Assembly (NCBI RefSeq): GCF_963576545.1
Contig: NC_083651.1
Coordinates: forward strand, 23,362,248 to 23,426,247
From: Limanda limanda
Lineage: Eukaryota; Chordata; Actinopteri; Pleuronectiformes; Pleuronectidae
Length of the DNA: 64,000 bases
Direction of reading: 5' to 3'
Positions 25,346 through 38,140 of the stretch are shown one piece after another. Positions within the stretch are counted from its first letter, which is position 1, and each line of letters starts with the position of its first letter. Below the pieces are notes generated by a model, which saw only the letters and a list, made by a program, of their open reading frames with translations, was not told the origin of the DNA and ran no database searches. The position numbers and the translations under genes were made by a program.

Positions 25346-26792
25346 GTAAGACCCTGAGACAACTGAATGTAAAGACACAAGCAGTTTGAAACACACGTTG
25401 TAATTACAACACACAACCCTAATGGACACACAAATACCGTTAACCAAGTGGTGACAACATGTGGGATGGCAAGTTGCAGGTCTTCTTATGACCTGAGTCT
25501 ATAAAGTAATCTACATCTATCAAACAGCCATATGCACCCAGACCACAGATCAGGCAGTGGGCAGGTCAGATCACACTCGGGTGGTTGAATAATGCATATT
25601 TTTGTGGATTGACTCAAGTTGGTTGGAATAATGTGGATATAAAAAAAAAAACCTGACCTGAAAAGACTGCTCCATCTCGGGAAGATGAGCATTGATGATG
25701 AAAGAACAAGTAGGAAAGAGACTGACTGAGCCAGTGAAGAAGAACAATTACTTCTCAACCTACCTGTGCTGGGGGGGGCAGCAAAGTATCCCAATGATCA
25801 TCATGCCCACAATCACAACAGAAACGGTCCCACTTTCCAGCCCCTGAGAAATGGAAATTGGATTATTTCATTAAGTCCCCACATATTGCACTTTTGCTAG
25901 ATTTCATTATATCGTTTTGAAGGGGTTTGGCCTACAAGACAAACAGTTTTTGTCATATAATTCCTTCCCAACAGTCGTCTGTCAGCTCATGTGCTTGTGT
26001 AGGTTCATCAGGTTCTGTGAGATATTGATTCAGTAAGATGCATCCACATGGACATTGAGTCCTCCGTGCTGTTGTAATCTAATTGGCAGATTTCCATTAA
26101 ATATGCTGAGCACATTAAGACTCCCGAGGGGATAAACACTTTGATTTTAATGACCCCGTGGCCTTTCTTCAAGCAGCTTTCCTGGGACAAACTTTATTTT
26201 CACATCATTGCTGAAGCTCGACAAAGAGCAAATGATCAATATAAATTGGTGCATTTATTGTTTCACTATCTACTTGTCTATGTCTTTGCAGCTGGCAACA
26301 TCAAATTTGACCACAAGGAGTAATAAACTCTCTTGTTTTTTATAATCATTGTAAAAACAATACATACAAAAGCAGAGACAGTTTGATTTAGATTTGCTGA
26401 GTAATTGTATAGATCCTGTATCTGCCATATAACCAGATCTGCTCCAAAAGTGAATGGGTTCTTCTTTAGGCCATACCCCTTAAAATCTGTTGTCGTGTAA
26501 TCTTGCCAACAAATAGACAAACTCCAATAAAAACCTAACCTCTCGTGGATCAGAGGAGGAGTAACTTACTTGATCAGTTATGTGTGTTTGTGTGGCTGCA
26601 TGGTTTTAAGTGTGGGGGGTGAGATGTTGTCAGTCATCTTATCTTCTTTCTAAGTCACACTTTGTCACATCTGCTTCCGAAAAACAGAGACGGACGACTC
26701 TATAGATTTATTTCACTCCTTTCATCCTTTCTCTGACTTTCCCGAAATGGCAGAGGGCAAACACTTGTTCCTTTCTCCTTTTCGCCTCTGCT

Positions 26793-26811
26793 CCCCCCCC
26801 CCCCCCCCCCC
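26793..26811. repeat. C19 homopolymer
   Basis: Nineteen C in a row, then T and five more C. Such runs are error-prone in assembly, so the length is uncertain. Confidence 0.9.
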
Positions 26812-27638
26812 TCCCCCAAAATCCCTATCCCCCTCTCCTCCGCCCTTATGACTGCTGGCCAAACATTTTAATCTTTTTATTATTCTAGACTTTCAACAAA
26901 TCTGTCCCAACTGGTTTCAGAATTAATAATATGGGTCCATACCTAATATTTAACTGGGACAGCATAAGCTACTATTCACCTTGTTTTACAAAACCCACCT
27001 TTCTATGAAAACTGTATACTTCTTTTATTCTTAATCCTTTTTTTATTCTTTAAGTCAGCTTACAGAATGTGTTTTACTAATTTAAGAAAAAGTATTGATC
27101 ATTATGTTGTGATCAGTGTTGATATCATGGTGTAATTCCTTTGACCCGAACAAACTTGTTCACTCTGAGCGGTTTCCACTGTTCTGATTTGCGGCTGCCT
27201 CACAATTCCATATGCAGGAAAACCCCTCACTTTGCCACTGTGACCTTTTGACCCAGCCTCATGTTTAACCCGCTGCTCCATGCTGTCTGCTCGCTCTCCT
27301 CTGAAGCTAATACATGTTTTTTGCTCCATCTCTTATTTCCTCTTTGTGGAAATACTATATCTGTGGAACTAATCACCTAAATCCACATTTATCCATGTTT
27401 CTTTCCATTGCTGGAACAACCCTCTGTCTAACTTTACAGTTTGCTTCCTGTGCTCTGTGTTAAATACAAAAACTCCCCGAAGGTAAAACACATGCAGTGG
27501 ATTTAAATTGGCCTTATTTGTGGTGTAAATCCAAAAGGCTTTTTAAATATACGGAAGGTCTAGGTGGAATAGAATACTGTTAACTTTTCAAAACCGTCTT
27601 TGGAGAAATGCTTTCAGACCATATTTAGAAACTGTGCC

Positions 27639-28130
27639 TTAAAGGGACTCTTACCTTTGTTGCATTTTTACACTTTTTGTGGATAAGGTTAAATTGGTAT
27701 TAAAAAGGTAATGGCACTCTAAAATGCAAGACAGACCCACCAGGAGTTAAAACAAACAATTATTTCACTCTCGTAATATTTAGTGAAAACTTCAACCAAT
27801 AAAATTCTTCGGACCGAAGGACCTTATTGGCCGACAGACCTGTCTGTTTGCTGCATGGACATGCAGGTTTTCCGTCTGCTTCTTGTGGCGCATTCGGGCC
27901 CGCGTCATCAAGGCAATGTATATAACTTACCGGTGCTTCTGAATCCGAATCCATTGCTTTGGTAAACAAAAACTCACGTGCGTGCGCGGAGGCAGTAGGT
28001 TGTAAGTGTAAATAAAGTTTCTTCAAAAAAACACCGCGGATGGGAACGAGGGGTTGGGGCATTGGAGGAAGGCGGGATGATTTGAATGTGCTGTAATTCT
28101 CAAATGCAACAAAGGTAAGAGTCCCTTTAA
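27639..28130. mobile_element. piggyBac-like MITE with TTAA target sites and an exon-like core
   Basis: A perfect 29-bp inverted repeat (27639-27667 and 28102-28130) starts TTAAAGGGACTCTTACC. Its outermost four bases are TTAA on both sides, so the element proper is AGGGACTCTTACC to GGTAAGAGTCCCT (27643-28126) in a TTAA duplication, as piggyBac transposons make. The 484-bp body is GC-richer than its surroundings. On the - strand it holds a GCGCACGCACGTGAG-type segment, an ATG in good context at 27954, eight codons (MDSDSEAP) and a perfect donor GTAAGT (27930-27925). This looks like the start of a gene or of the parent transposase with the rest deleted. No longer transposase frame survives. Confidence 0.78.
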
Positions 28131-28779
28131 AACGAGACATTGGGACTGTAATTGTGTGATGTCACAACTATACATGGACCTCCCTCAGCCACACTCAAGT
28201 ACAGCCCATCTGGAACCTGTGTCTAGAGAAGTGTGAGGGATAAGATGTAAAACTATATTAACAGGGTTCCAGTCTTCATATTTAAAATGTATAATTAAAC
28301 ACTGGAAAAGTGAAAGGATAAACAAAAAGTTTTCACTCATTTAATAACACTAACGAGTCAAACTCAGGGACATATATTTAAATACAAGAATCTGGTTATA
28401 AATATGGTGACATAGTCAGTTGCAGTGTAATCTTTATGACTTGTTATGGTAGAGTTGCAGTTTAATATTCCCTATAGATGGCTGGACTCAGCAACTCCCT
28501 CAAGTTCACTGGTTAAATGAACGCCACGCCTGATTGGACTCCTGAGTAGTGAGCGCTCTACCCTTGAGATTCCTCGCCGGACAAACATCTTTTTTTTTTT
28601 ACCCCTGCTCTATTCCTCATGGACCTGCCTGTGAGCAAGGTTCAGTTCTTTTGGGGAATGTGATTGGTTCTCAAAGGTGGCCACACTACCTGCTCAATGT
28701 TGCTGAGGGTAACCTAACATGTTAATGACAACATGGGACGTTTAAAGTCCGGCCCACACCTCATGTTATGACAACATGT

Positions 28780-28990
28780 GCTGTGTCCCAATTCAGGGGC
28801 TGCATCCCTCTGAGACTCCATTGACGTCCGGTTGCACAGCGGCGCGACTAGAGCCGACCCTTTTTCAAGGCTCCTTCAAATGCAGCCAACAAATATGTCC
28901 TTTTATGCTCAAGCAACAAAGGCTCCTATGGTTTGATCCTTCTCTGGCCAACCCTTTCCCAGGATTCACTGTGGAGGCAAACGTTTTTTC
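28780..28990. repeat. Dispersed DNA-transposon-like repeat fragment
   Basis: The opening gtgtcccaattcaggggctgc, then gacgtccggttgcac, caaggctccttcaaatgcag and tggccaaccctttcccaggattcac match, from memory, a repeat common in fish genomes that begins at its end with TGTCCCAATT. The opposite terminus was not found, so it seems truncated. The class is uncertain, possibly hAT. Confidence 0.5.
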
Positions 28991-30311
28991 CAATTAATAA
29001 TGGTGGTGGCAATCGTTGATACCAAGATATTTATATAAGTATAGATAATAGTAGAGACTGAAAAGCTAATAGTACATGTTAAAAAAAACCAATGAGCATT
29101 AACAGTTTCTGGCCATGTCCACCTGCAGCTCTTGTCAGGTGGACAGGAATTCGAATATAGCTTTAATTTCTTCCGTGGCCCGTGTTGCTTATATTCTAAC
29201 ATTGGCATTGTTGTTAAGGCCAAGTTAATTGCTGGAGAGAAGGCTGCTTGTGTTGATACTGCACAATTTACTGTCAGTGGTTGTGTGATGTGTGGTGTTA
29301 AGTTCAGAGGTCACATGGGCATGTGCAAAGAAAACAGCACATTAATTCTGACAACCGTATATATCATGCCATAACAGTTTGACCAGAGAACATTAGGGTC
29401 AGTGTCTCCTTGGCAATCACACTTTTGTGCCTATACATAGATTTAACTAATCACAGGCAAATAACGACAATTTCCCCACTAGGCTAGAATGTATTTTCAT
29501 TTTTTTGACCATCTTCAACTTGAATGTTGCTTGAAACTTAAATAAAAGTTAATTTCCCTTTCCCTTATCATTGGAGCCTGTTCCTTTAAGTACTAACTTT
29601 CCAATCCTCTTGGTTTAGCAGCAATGAAACCCAGTTGGACTTATAAATACAAACTGCGAACACTAATCCACTAATCCTCTTTTTGGTCTAATGTAAGTGG
29701 AAGCTCAGGAATGTAGATCAAGATGTTGTGAGCTCACTCTCCACTCCTTACATCTTAGCTCTGTTTTTATTGCACACTACCGCTTATGTGGCTGTCAATA
29801 TGAAATATTGCTGGGTGTCAGTTACACAGTAGGCCTGTGCAGACTTTGTGCGTCTGGGTGTTTATGTGTTGGTGTGCCCACACGTTAGCATGCATATATG
29901 TAATTTCAACTACCCCAGCTGTGCTTGTGTCTCTTTACAGTTCAAGCCCGCTCCTCATTTTTCTGTGCTTATCCAGTTCACATATAAAGTGGGAGAGCTT
30001 TGATAAGAATAGTTCTGCCTTGAATTATAATTGAAGTCATGTGGTTTCTGCTGCTTAATAAAATACACAATATTATTTCAAATGGCTTTCAACAGACACT
30101 CACACATTATAACTTTTTTGTTTACTTTGCCCAAAATAAAAGAAGCATATTGGCTGTGTCACACCACCAGTTATTTAAAGTTGTATGTGCTCCCGTTCAT
30201 CCAGAAGAACATTAGATGTGTAGGTCTCCAAATACTTGTCTGTAAACAAGCAGGTTTAACATGATTTGTAATGTAGTTGTTGATGATTCATCCTCAGATT
30301 TTTGGAAAGAT

Positions 30312-30412
30312 CTATCAATCAATCAACTTTATTTGTATAGAACCTTGCATTCGGTTCATAGTGCTTTACAATTGACCGACTTGCCCTGAATAGGTCAAAC
30401 CAAAAAATAAAA
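30312..30412 (-). repeat. LINE/SINE 3'-tail repeat with (TTGA)n end
   Basis: The segment starts TCAATCAATCAAC and continues with tttatttgtatag and tagtgctttaca. Read on the - strand it is a retroelement 3' end finishing in short TTGA repeats, a pattern common to teleost LINEs of the CR1/L2/Rex1 kind and their SINE partners. Only about 100 bp remain, as expected from 5' truncation. Confidence 0.55.
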
Positions 30413-30642
30413 GCAGGATATATATGACTGATTTCTGATATCTATCTGTCCTCCGTGCTTCACATCCTTCCTCTGTCCAAGCCTCTTTTTTCCAGACCTG
30501 CTTTCCTGCAATAACTAACTGTTACCAATGTATATAAAGGAAGTCTTCTTCAGCTTTCCCCTCTCTTCGCCCTTATATCATTTGTCTTCTCTTCCTCACT
30601 TTCCCTCGCTCTGTCACTCACACACTCTCTCACGCAGTCATC

Positions 30643-30643
<1 letters not shown>

Positions 30644-30712
<69 letters not shown>
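30644..30712. repeat. (CA)n microsatellite
   Basis: About 34 CA units, extended by imperfect ACACAT units to about 30735. Confidence 0.96.
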
Positions 30713-30724
<12 letters not shown>

Positions 30725-32925
30725 TACATACACACTCAGTCACTTGCTCATAGGTCTGTCTCCTCTCAACCAACCAGGTTCAGATAGAGGTAATGGCGCT
30801 AGGTAATTGTTCAAATTGTCACTTGGCCTTTTGCAGAGAGCGATGAGGGGAAGAAAGTACTCCTCTTGCAGTAATTCTCCGTCTTTCTTCTCTCTCTGTC
30901 CTTTCTCCTACTCTCTGGCCCATTTCTTTATTTAATTTCAATTCAGCAAGATTTACTGGTGCAGCTCTTCCTTTCTAAATGCCAGGCTCAAATGAGTACA
31001 GTGAGGCACAAAATCACACTCCCTATGCTTTCCTTTCTCACTTCCACTCTTGCTTATCACGCACGCACACACACAGACGCACACACACACACAACCGTGC
31101 AGGTTAGGTACAATCTGTTAATCAAGCTGGGAGTATTTGTTCACGCCTAGAATCCTATTGGGGCTAATAAGGCAGTCCAGCAGTGCAGAATCATGCTATA
31201 CAGGGTGTGTGTGTAAGTGTGTGCATTCATCTGCATGTGTGTGTCATTGCCTTTTGTGAAGATTCCCTCCCTGCATGTTTGTATGTGCCAATTTGATAGA
31301 AATGCATGTATCTGCAGTAGGTGCGGAACAATCCTCCAAATAAACAGCTTTTGTTAAGTTAAGTTTGTTACGTCTGTCTTACATAGGCTTCATGTGCAGC
31401 TGTGGTAGAAGGGTTAGGGTTGTACCCTGGTTATGTGTGAATGTCTCTTCTCTTTTGTGTTTGCACCTTTCCTATTACCCTTTGTGCCCCCCCCCCCTGT
31501 ATGAGTCATAGTCATGGATTCTGCCAAATATCTGACAAGCACTAAACAATACAGTGACAGGACATCAGTGTTTGTAGGAGGTCACACTAGAGATACACGA
31601 GGTGGCCAGGGTTAGTTCTAAACACTTTGAAACCGATTCCACGACTTTGATCGCAGTTGATGAATTATTATATTCCATGCACATTTAAGTGTTTCATCCA
31701 ATTTGTCAAGTGTCTGGTCCTGGCAGCAATGTCCATTTTGCACATATTATGATGCACATTTTTCTAAAATGAACTAGCACTTTCGTTCTCTTAGACATTT
31801 TCTACTCTGCAACTCACACTTAAGTCAAATGTCTCAAATACACACAAGATCCTCCTCTCTGGGTGAAACATAATACACAACTTTTTTCAGTAACATGACT
31901 GAAAGCACACACATTGTCATTTGTCCTTAAGTTGAGAAACTGTACAAAGGACTTATTTCTTAAAACACATTTTAGGCATTGATATACTATATGATACTAT
32001 ATGATATAGTAAAAGGGATTTAGTTAAATGAAAAACATTGTAGTGCTATATTTTGAATATTTTTTGTTTGCTTACCTTTGAAGCCCTCTTAGCCTTTGAC
32101 ATGGTATTTATCAAAACATGTATTTCTTATGATTCATCATCCACATCCACCAAGAGATCAGTCAAGATAGATTGCCTTATTTGTATTGCTGACACACACA
32201 CACACAAACACACACACTCACACAAATATTGCACAAACTGTCCAGCATTCATTACTATTAATTTATCTTACTCACTCTGAGTGTTTTCAGGAAACACTCA
32301 GCCTGATTGGTTATTCACTAATTAGTAATATCACTAATAGATCACTGTTTTTATCCGCTTTTAGCAATTATTAGATTAGACTAAAAAGACTAAACGCTTG
32401 CAGCCCATTTATTACAAGCGTAGTTGTTCAAGGTAGGATTATCCATCATTGAGTTAAAATGGAAATGTGTACTTCTCTATTCTCCAGTTTTTGGATGGCC
32501 ACTAATGCTCACAAGTATTGATTGAGCTGTCCAAGGTCGGCACACTAATTTATTAATGTTTTCCCTGCCATTGTCCTCAATGTTTTTCTAATGAATCTTT
32601 ACAAAGTATTCCCAATTTTCTTCTAAAATAAAGCATTGGGTCTTCATTAATCCTTATTCTTAGTTGCAATTTTCACAGTGCAGGGAGTTGAGTGTTCAGG
32701 TGACCAGCAGAACTCTTTTTTCAAGTTTAAAGTCCCATTGGATTATACAATAAGAATATACAAAATATTTTCACTTCTAAGCTTTTTCACACCTGACATT
32801 TGAATGATTCTCTACATGTGTCTCAAGTGACCACCAGAGATCGGTTCCCCACTCTACATGTACATCATTTCACATCATGAAGACCAAATGCATGCTTTGC
32901 TTAACCAGCAAGCGGCAGCGCTGCA

Positions 32926-33060
32926 CTTTATTTTTATTTAAGATATTTTTGGGCATTTTGCCTTATTGACAGGACTGTGCAAGTGTGAGATTGGGAGAGA
33001 GAATGGGGAAGGAACGCATCAAACTGCAGGGTCGGAACCGAACCTGCAGGAGGGCTCAAG
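32926..33060 (-). mobile_element. tRNA-derived SINE fragment (copy 1)
   Basis: Read on the - strand it has a box-B-like GGTTCGGTTCCGACC (near 33040), a CTCTCTCCC stretch, then gtcaataaggcaaaatgccc and an A-rich tail at 32926-32940. This order and the aaggcaaaatgcccaaaaa end are typical of a SINE common in percomorph fish. A second copy lies at 44912-45045 in the same orientation. Confidence 0.62.
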
Positions 33061-33371
33061 CCTTAGTTTTCTTTCATGCTGTTGGGGCCAGCAGTGTTCG
33101 TTCTGTGCAAACGTCCTCCAGAAAATAAGACAAAAAACAACACATTTGTTTATTCCTTCACCCATTTCAGAAAAATTAAATCGCCCACACTGGAAATATA
33201 TCTATGAGCTCTATGTCTCAAGGAAATGTGCAAAATGTCCACAAAGCCATCTAAGGTTGTGTAAAAAAACAGATGAGTGAGTCCTTCCTCCCACACAGAT
33301 GTCCATATGGTCCAGGACATATCTGCATACACAGTCAAAAGAAGTCGGCCACTTATGTTCCAGATCACTTC

Positions 33372-33505
33372 TGAACCCCTGAGTGATCAGATATCAAACG
33401 TGCCCTGAACGTGTCTCGGGTGCGTTCACACCTGTACTCAGAGCATGTCCATGTGTGACTGGATCACCCACGATGCATGTTGATGTCATGTATGAATAGG
33501 GCCTA
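33372..33505. repeat. MITE fragment, family X (copy 1)
   Basis: The part from CTGGATCACCCACGATGC to GTATGAATAGGGCC matches the reverse complement of 38043-38100. The phrases gtgcgttcacacctg and tatgaatagggcc recur in short fish DNA elements. Ends are not clear. Confidence 0.5.
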
Positions 33506-35282
33506 AGACATTGTAGAGGTAATATGAATAATGAGACACATTTGTTCGTTCAGACTCATTTACTTGTTCCAAATTACACTTTGATAAGTGATGTTCGTTG
33601 CTGGCCTCGGTAATTAATATGCCACTCATCCAAAGAAAGAGAGAGAAAGAGAGAGAGACTACTTGTACATGCAGTTATTAAATGAGACATACAATTAAGC
33701 ACCAAAGACTTTCCAATTAATGTGTGAGTGGCTATTGTTATGACAAAGAGGTTAGGATAATTAATATTACCTGTCATCCTGTCAGTGATTAAGCTCACAT
33801 GACAGCATGTGCAGCCACACCAGACTAATTGAATTCCAGGCTGCCCAACCCCAAACATATGTTTATTGCATCAGCAGTCAGTCACTGCTGCGTCTCGTCT
33901 CACCTTCTCCCACCTTTTCACTTCAGCTGTTAGCTCTGATGTCTTTTCATCCTGTCTTTTCTTCAGTCTTACATCTTTCTCATGTTTTCTCTCCTCATTA
34001 TTCATCCTCCTTTTTCTCCTCTCCCTCTCTTTTCATCCCTTTCTCCCCCTGACAGGTGGTGCAGGTCATGTGGCAGCAGGGTGAGAGGTCAAAGGCTAAA
34101 GGCCATGTTAAGAGTGCATTAGTGGCTACCGCTAACATTGAGCCTTATTGACCTGTTTGTCTGCATATGCTCACACAAACACGTGCACTCAGCAGGCGCT
34201 GCCCATCCACACGCACATGAACATGCAGACACACATACAGATTCATATTGAATGGCAATTCTGATTGTTTAGACAAACATTCCTTTGTATTGTTCGCCAG
34301 AAAGCTAATTTATAACTAAATTCTTAAGGCCTTTTAAGTGTTTTCCATACAATTTAAAATGCCTTTAATTTAGAATGAAAAGAAATCAAGATATTTTTCA
34401 AGTCAGGGTTAATGTCTGATTTCAGTAAAAATATATATTATAAGTTGCCTCTTAAATTTCCCTCCTTATGTTCAAATGTAGCACACATTCTTTTTAAAAC
34501 TGTACTTTAGACTAAAATGCATACATGCATATAGTCATATTCTTGCAATCCTAATGCATGTTGCTTTGGTGTGAATAACAATAATGGACATCTGAACTAA
34601 ACCTTAACTTAAGGATGTGTTTTTTCACTTCTTGTAACTGTAGATTGTTTTCTTCATGTACTTACTGTCTTCAGTTATAACAATAACACTATATATATAT
34701 AATAATCACACCTGGGCTCATAAGAGGGTCAGAAATAATGATTGAGATCGGGAGTGAAACCGTAACTAATGGATTTTGTTCCACAAATAAGAAAACCTCA
34801 TTCTGAATCACGTCTGACATTTGATTTTAATACTAAAAATCAACATTAAAAACTGTTCTGCTGTCTACTCCATATATGTACATAAATATGTGATAAAGAA
34901 GCATATTTGTTGATCCAATAATCACAATTTTCCACATGCCTATGATCATATGTCACCAGAATGAGAGAAGGGGAAAGTTGAGCAGCGCTCGTTAATCCTG
35001 ATACGGTAACAGTAGAAGAATAGAGGCCAAAAGGTAGAGAAACGCAATTACAGCCTCATTTGAAATATGATATTAGAGGAGAATGTTGGCGAATATATAA
35101 TGTGATGTATATAATGTATATAACACAGGAGAACACAGGATAAATCAACATCTGAGTAACAACTGGTGTGGATTTATCTTTTAACAATCTCTAAGATTTA
35201 GCTTTTAGACACAGAAACTGGTAAAACAGCAGCTGGCACAAAGTCGATTAGTGAGTAGAACATTTACAATACACAAACCTTG

Positions 35283-35284
<2 letters not shown>

Positions 35285-35313
<29 letters not shown>
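35285..35313. repeat. (AT)n microsatellite
   Basis: About 14 AT units. Confidence 0.95.
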
Positions 35314-35315
<2 letters not shown>

Positions 35316-36700
35316 GGTAATGATTCCTAAGCCTTTCAACAAACGTGTCATTGAGGCTTAATATTTTACCATAAACTTTATTATGAATTACTATAAATTA
35401 AAAGAAAACACAAATAAAACATTGCTTGAGAATAATATATATCAAATATCATTAACATAAACTGTTAACTTGAAAATAAACTACTGTTATATTCCCCACA
35501 TGTAGCACCAAACAGAAATGCTGAAACCGATTTGTCTGCAAAAGTCTCATATCAGACGATTTCTATCTGCAAGCCGATAAATCAGCCGGGCTCGAGTATC
35601 CGTATGATGTCACATACATAAGAATGTGTGACACTGTCATTTATTAAATATTAGATTATTCATCTCTCTGTCACAGTTGGACGGTGACGTGTGATGAAAC
35701 CTCGTCCCTGTGGAGCTCACCTCTCTGTGTCGAGCCCCATGTCGTTGTATAAAGTAATTATTACAGCTCCCCTGACTCACACTTACACCCGTCTTCCTCA
35801 CACCCACTCTCTGTCTCTGCGTTGCCGTATCCATTGACAGTGTTATTGATTACTGCTTGACAACACTGTCTTCTTGCCTTCGAATAATAATTGGTATTGG
35901 TACATCATCCATCCATCAATTTAGGAGCTCCTTCATTCATCACGTCCTTTATGCTTGCATTCCTGTGTCTTTCAAACTGCAGCGACTAATTGGTTGAGCT
36001 CAGGATTTCTTGTGGGCTGAAGTCCATTAAAACCCAAATTCAAAACAGGGTTAGTCTCTTACTTTCTCCACTCAATCCCTTATTCCATTGGTCAAAAAAC
36101 CCACTAACACCTTTCATATACTCCTGGGTCACATCCATCTGCAGTAGACACTGATTTTTTAAACGGCTCATGCTTCTATTGGCAGTGAAATGTGAAACCT
36201 GGGTAATTGCGCTAATTTCTTAATTTACTCTTTTATTTTGGAAATCTAGAGGTTAGCGCTGCCGCCTTTCTGGCCATTGTTGTGACATGCACTGAGGATA
36301 AATAACGACAAATGTTTCTTCTTATCGTGTGGAACGCAAAAAAGGCAAACTTGTCTTCTTGCAATGGAAACGGAGTCGATATCTTTTTAAATCTGGTTTA
36401 CTAGTGTCTAAAACAACTTGCACCTTCTAAAAGAAACAACCTTCTAATTTTGGTATAAAAGAGGTATTAGTCAGTAATTGCGTAACTTTTTGGTTTGTTT
36501 ATTCCATTAATTAGTGAATCCATCTGCTCACGTCCCATATCAATGATATCTCCAACGTTTTAACCATTAATCCTTCCTTTTTTGTCTTTAACATCATGAC
36601 AGGTTGAACTTGGAGCTGTTTGTTCTCTCATTGTATTGTCCCTTTTCCAAATGCCAATTACGGACCCGGCTGAAAGGTGTTCTGTGTGTTCTCTCTGCAG

Positions 36701-36771
36701 GCAGCTGCTCCCGCAGCGGAGGGGCCTGTAGGGATGGAGCGAGCCCAAGGAAAACACGTCTTCGGTAGCAG
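36701..36771 (+). CDS. pard3b: pard3b likely exon: variable linker before PDZ1
   Basis: This 71-nt segment follows a strong pyrimidine tract (gtgttctctctgcag) and ends at a GTCAGT donor. It is open in phase 0 from its first base, as the preceding exon demands, and ends with AG, which with the C of the exon at 45268 makes serine, exactly closing the phase gap between those two secure exons. The product begins AAAPAAEGPVGMERAQGK and ends HVFGSS before LTRIVEI. In mammals the equivalent place has a poorly conserved linker ending KDTLSDMTRTVEI, so the K at -13 or so and the TR-VEI junction fit. Conservation is too low to prove it by sequence alone. Confidence 0.72.
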
Positions 36772-37131
36772 GTCAGTCTGTGTGTTGCTCTTGTGCTCAA
36801 CTCCTCTGTGATGTGGAGTTTCGTTTCTGCTCATCGCGCTGAATAACTTCACAAATGGGTTTGATTAAATAATCTCAAAAACCGACCATCTGTCCTTGTC
36901 CTTCGGACTCTGTATGTTGCACAATTTTTCATATGCTTATGTTTGTGTACATTCATGTTTATTGATGTTTATTTGTGTGTTTCTGCCCTACTTTCCCTTC
37001 ATTAAAGCTCTATTCCAATGCAGATCAAGGCCCTTACAGATATAGTTAGTGTTTAGAAGCTCCATCATTAGCCTGCTACAAAAGACTTTCAAAACAGGGT
37101 CAGGGTCACACACATGCATACACATGCACAC

Positions 37132-37132
37132 A

Positions 37133-37172
<40 letters not shown>
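37132..37172. repeat. (CA)n microsatellite
   Basis: About 20 CA units. Confidence 0.95.
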
Positions 37173-37175
<3 letters not shown>

Positions 37176-38042
37176 ACACACGCATGCACAGAGTCTGAAG
37201 GATAAACAGCTACAAACAAACTTTCATCTGCTGTGTTTGTATAGGGAGACACAAGTTGTAACACACAGGCATAAACTAATGACTGCTGCTTAATTAAGTG
37301 CTGGGGATGCGGAACGCTCAGTTTCTCCCGTGAGCCTTTGGATCGTGCATGGTAGTGATTGTGTGTTTTCTTATTTTAGCAGTGTGTGCGTCAGAAGAAT
37401 GTGGGGCTTCTAACACCCAGCAGGGACAGACAGTTGCCATATATGTAAGAAACATATAGATAAATTAATGAGTTATCTCAATTAGGACTTTCTTAGATTA
37501 AGATGGTTGCTTGTGCTGCTAAATCCATTAATATTCCTGTTTCCATGTAAGCATGGCATCTTAGCTTTCAAATCCCTTCTACACATTTCTGTTCAGCATC
37601 CACATCCAAACCATGACCAATGTCTACATGACCAATACAAAAGCAAAAGCAAGCCTGTAAGTGGGCCAGCGGTGATTTAGAGAAAGTGGCTGTTACATCA
37701 TTGACCAATGTGCTGCTCTGTCTGACAGCGCTCACCTCTGCTAATGGAAAGTGTTTTACAAATAACAGGTCAGCGTGGTCAGGTAATTAATTGACTGTTA
37801 ATTCATAAATACAAAGAGAAAATAATAGATGTAGTTAACCTGTAATAAGAGGAGAGTTACAGCTTTGTGAAAAGAATAATGTTGACCTGTTTTAGCCTTT
37901 CTCTCTCTCTCTCCATAGCAACCACAAAGCACAGTCTGAGACTAGGTCATTCACTCACACACTATCCTCATACACACTCATGTTCATTGTATAATGCAAA
38001 GAGGTCTGGATGGTAACTGAACTTTTCTAATGTCTACATTGA

Positions 38043-38140
38043 AATCATGACCATATTCAGACGTGGTATTAACATCCATCCTGTGTGATCCGAGCTTAAG
38101 TAGTGAGATGTGATCACAGGTGGTCTGTTCAGCATACGGA
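38043..38140. repeat. MITE fragment, family X (copy 2, opposite orientation)
   Basis: The segment gaccatattcagacgtggta, ttaacatccatcctgtgtga and tccgagc is homologous, inverted, to 33372-33505. It contains TGTGATCACAGGTGG, also usual in this fish repeat. Confidence 0.5.

Larger units (their letters stand above)
25346..36700 (+). other. pard3b intron (11.4 kb)
   Basis: Holds a 19-base C run (26793-26811), a TTAA-flanked MITE (27643-28126), a repeat fragment (28780-28990), a LINE-like tail (30312-30412), a long CA tract (30644-30712), a SINE (32926-33060), a MITE fragment (33372-33505) and a TA tract (35285-35313). The remaining parts, for example 26.0-26.7, 29.0-30.3, 31.1-32.9 and 33.5-36.7 kb, show nothing I can name. 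Confidence 0.75.

Noticed and set aside
34057..34081. 25-nt segment between a strong acceptor (tttctccccctgacag) and a GTGAGA donor
   Set aside because: It would change the phase between 25345 and 36701, which already fit each other. Its product VVQVMWQQ has no Par3 similarity.
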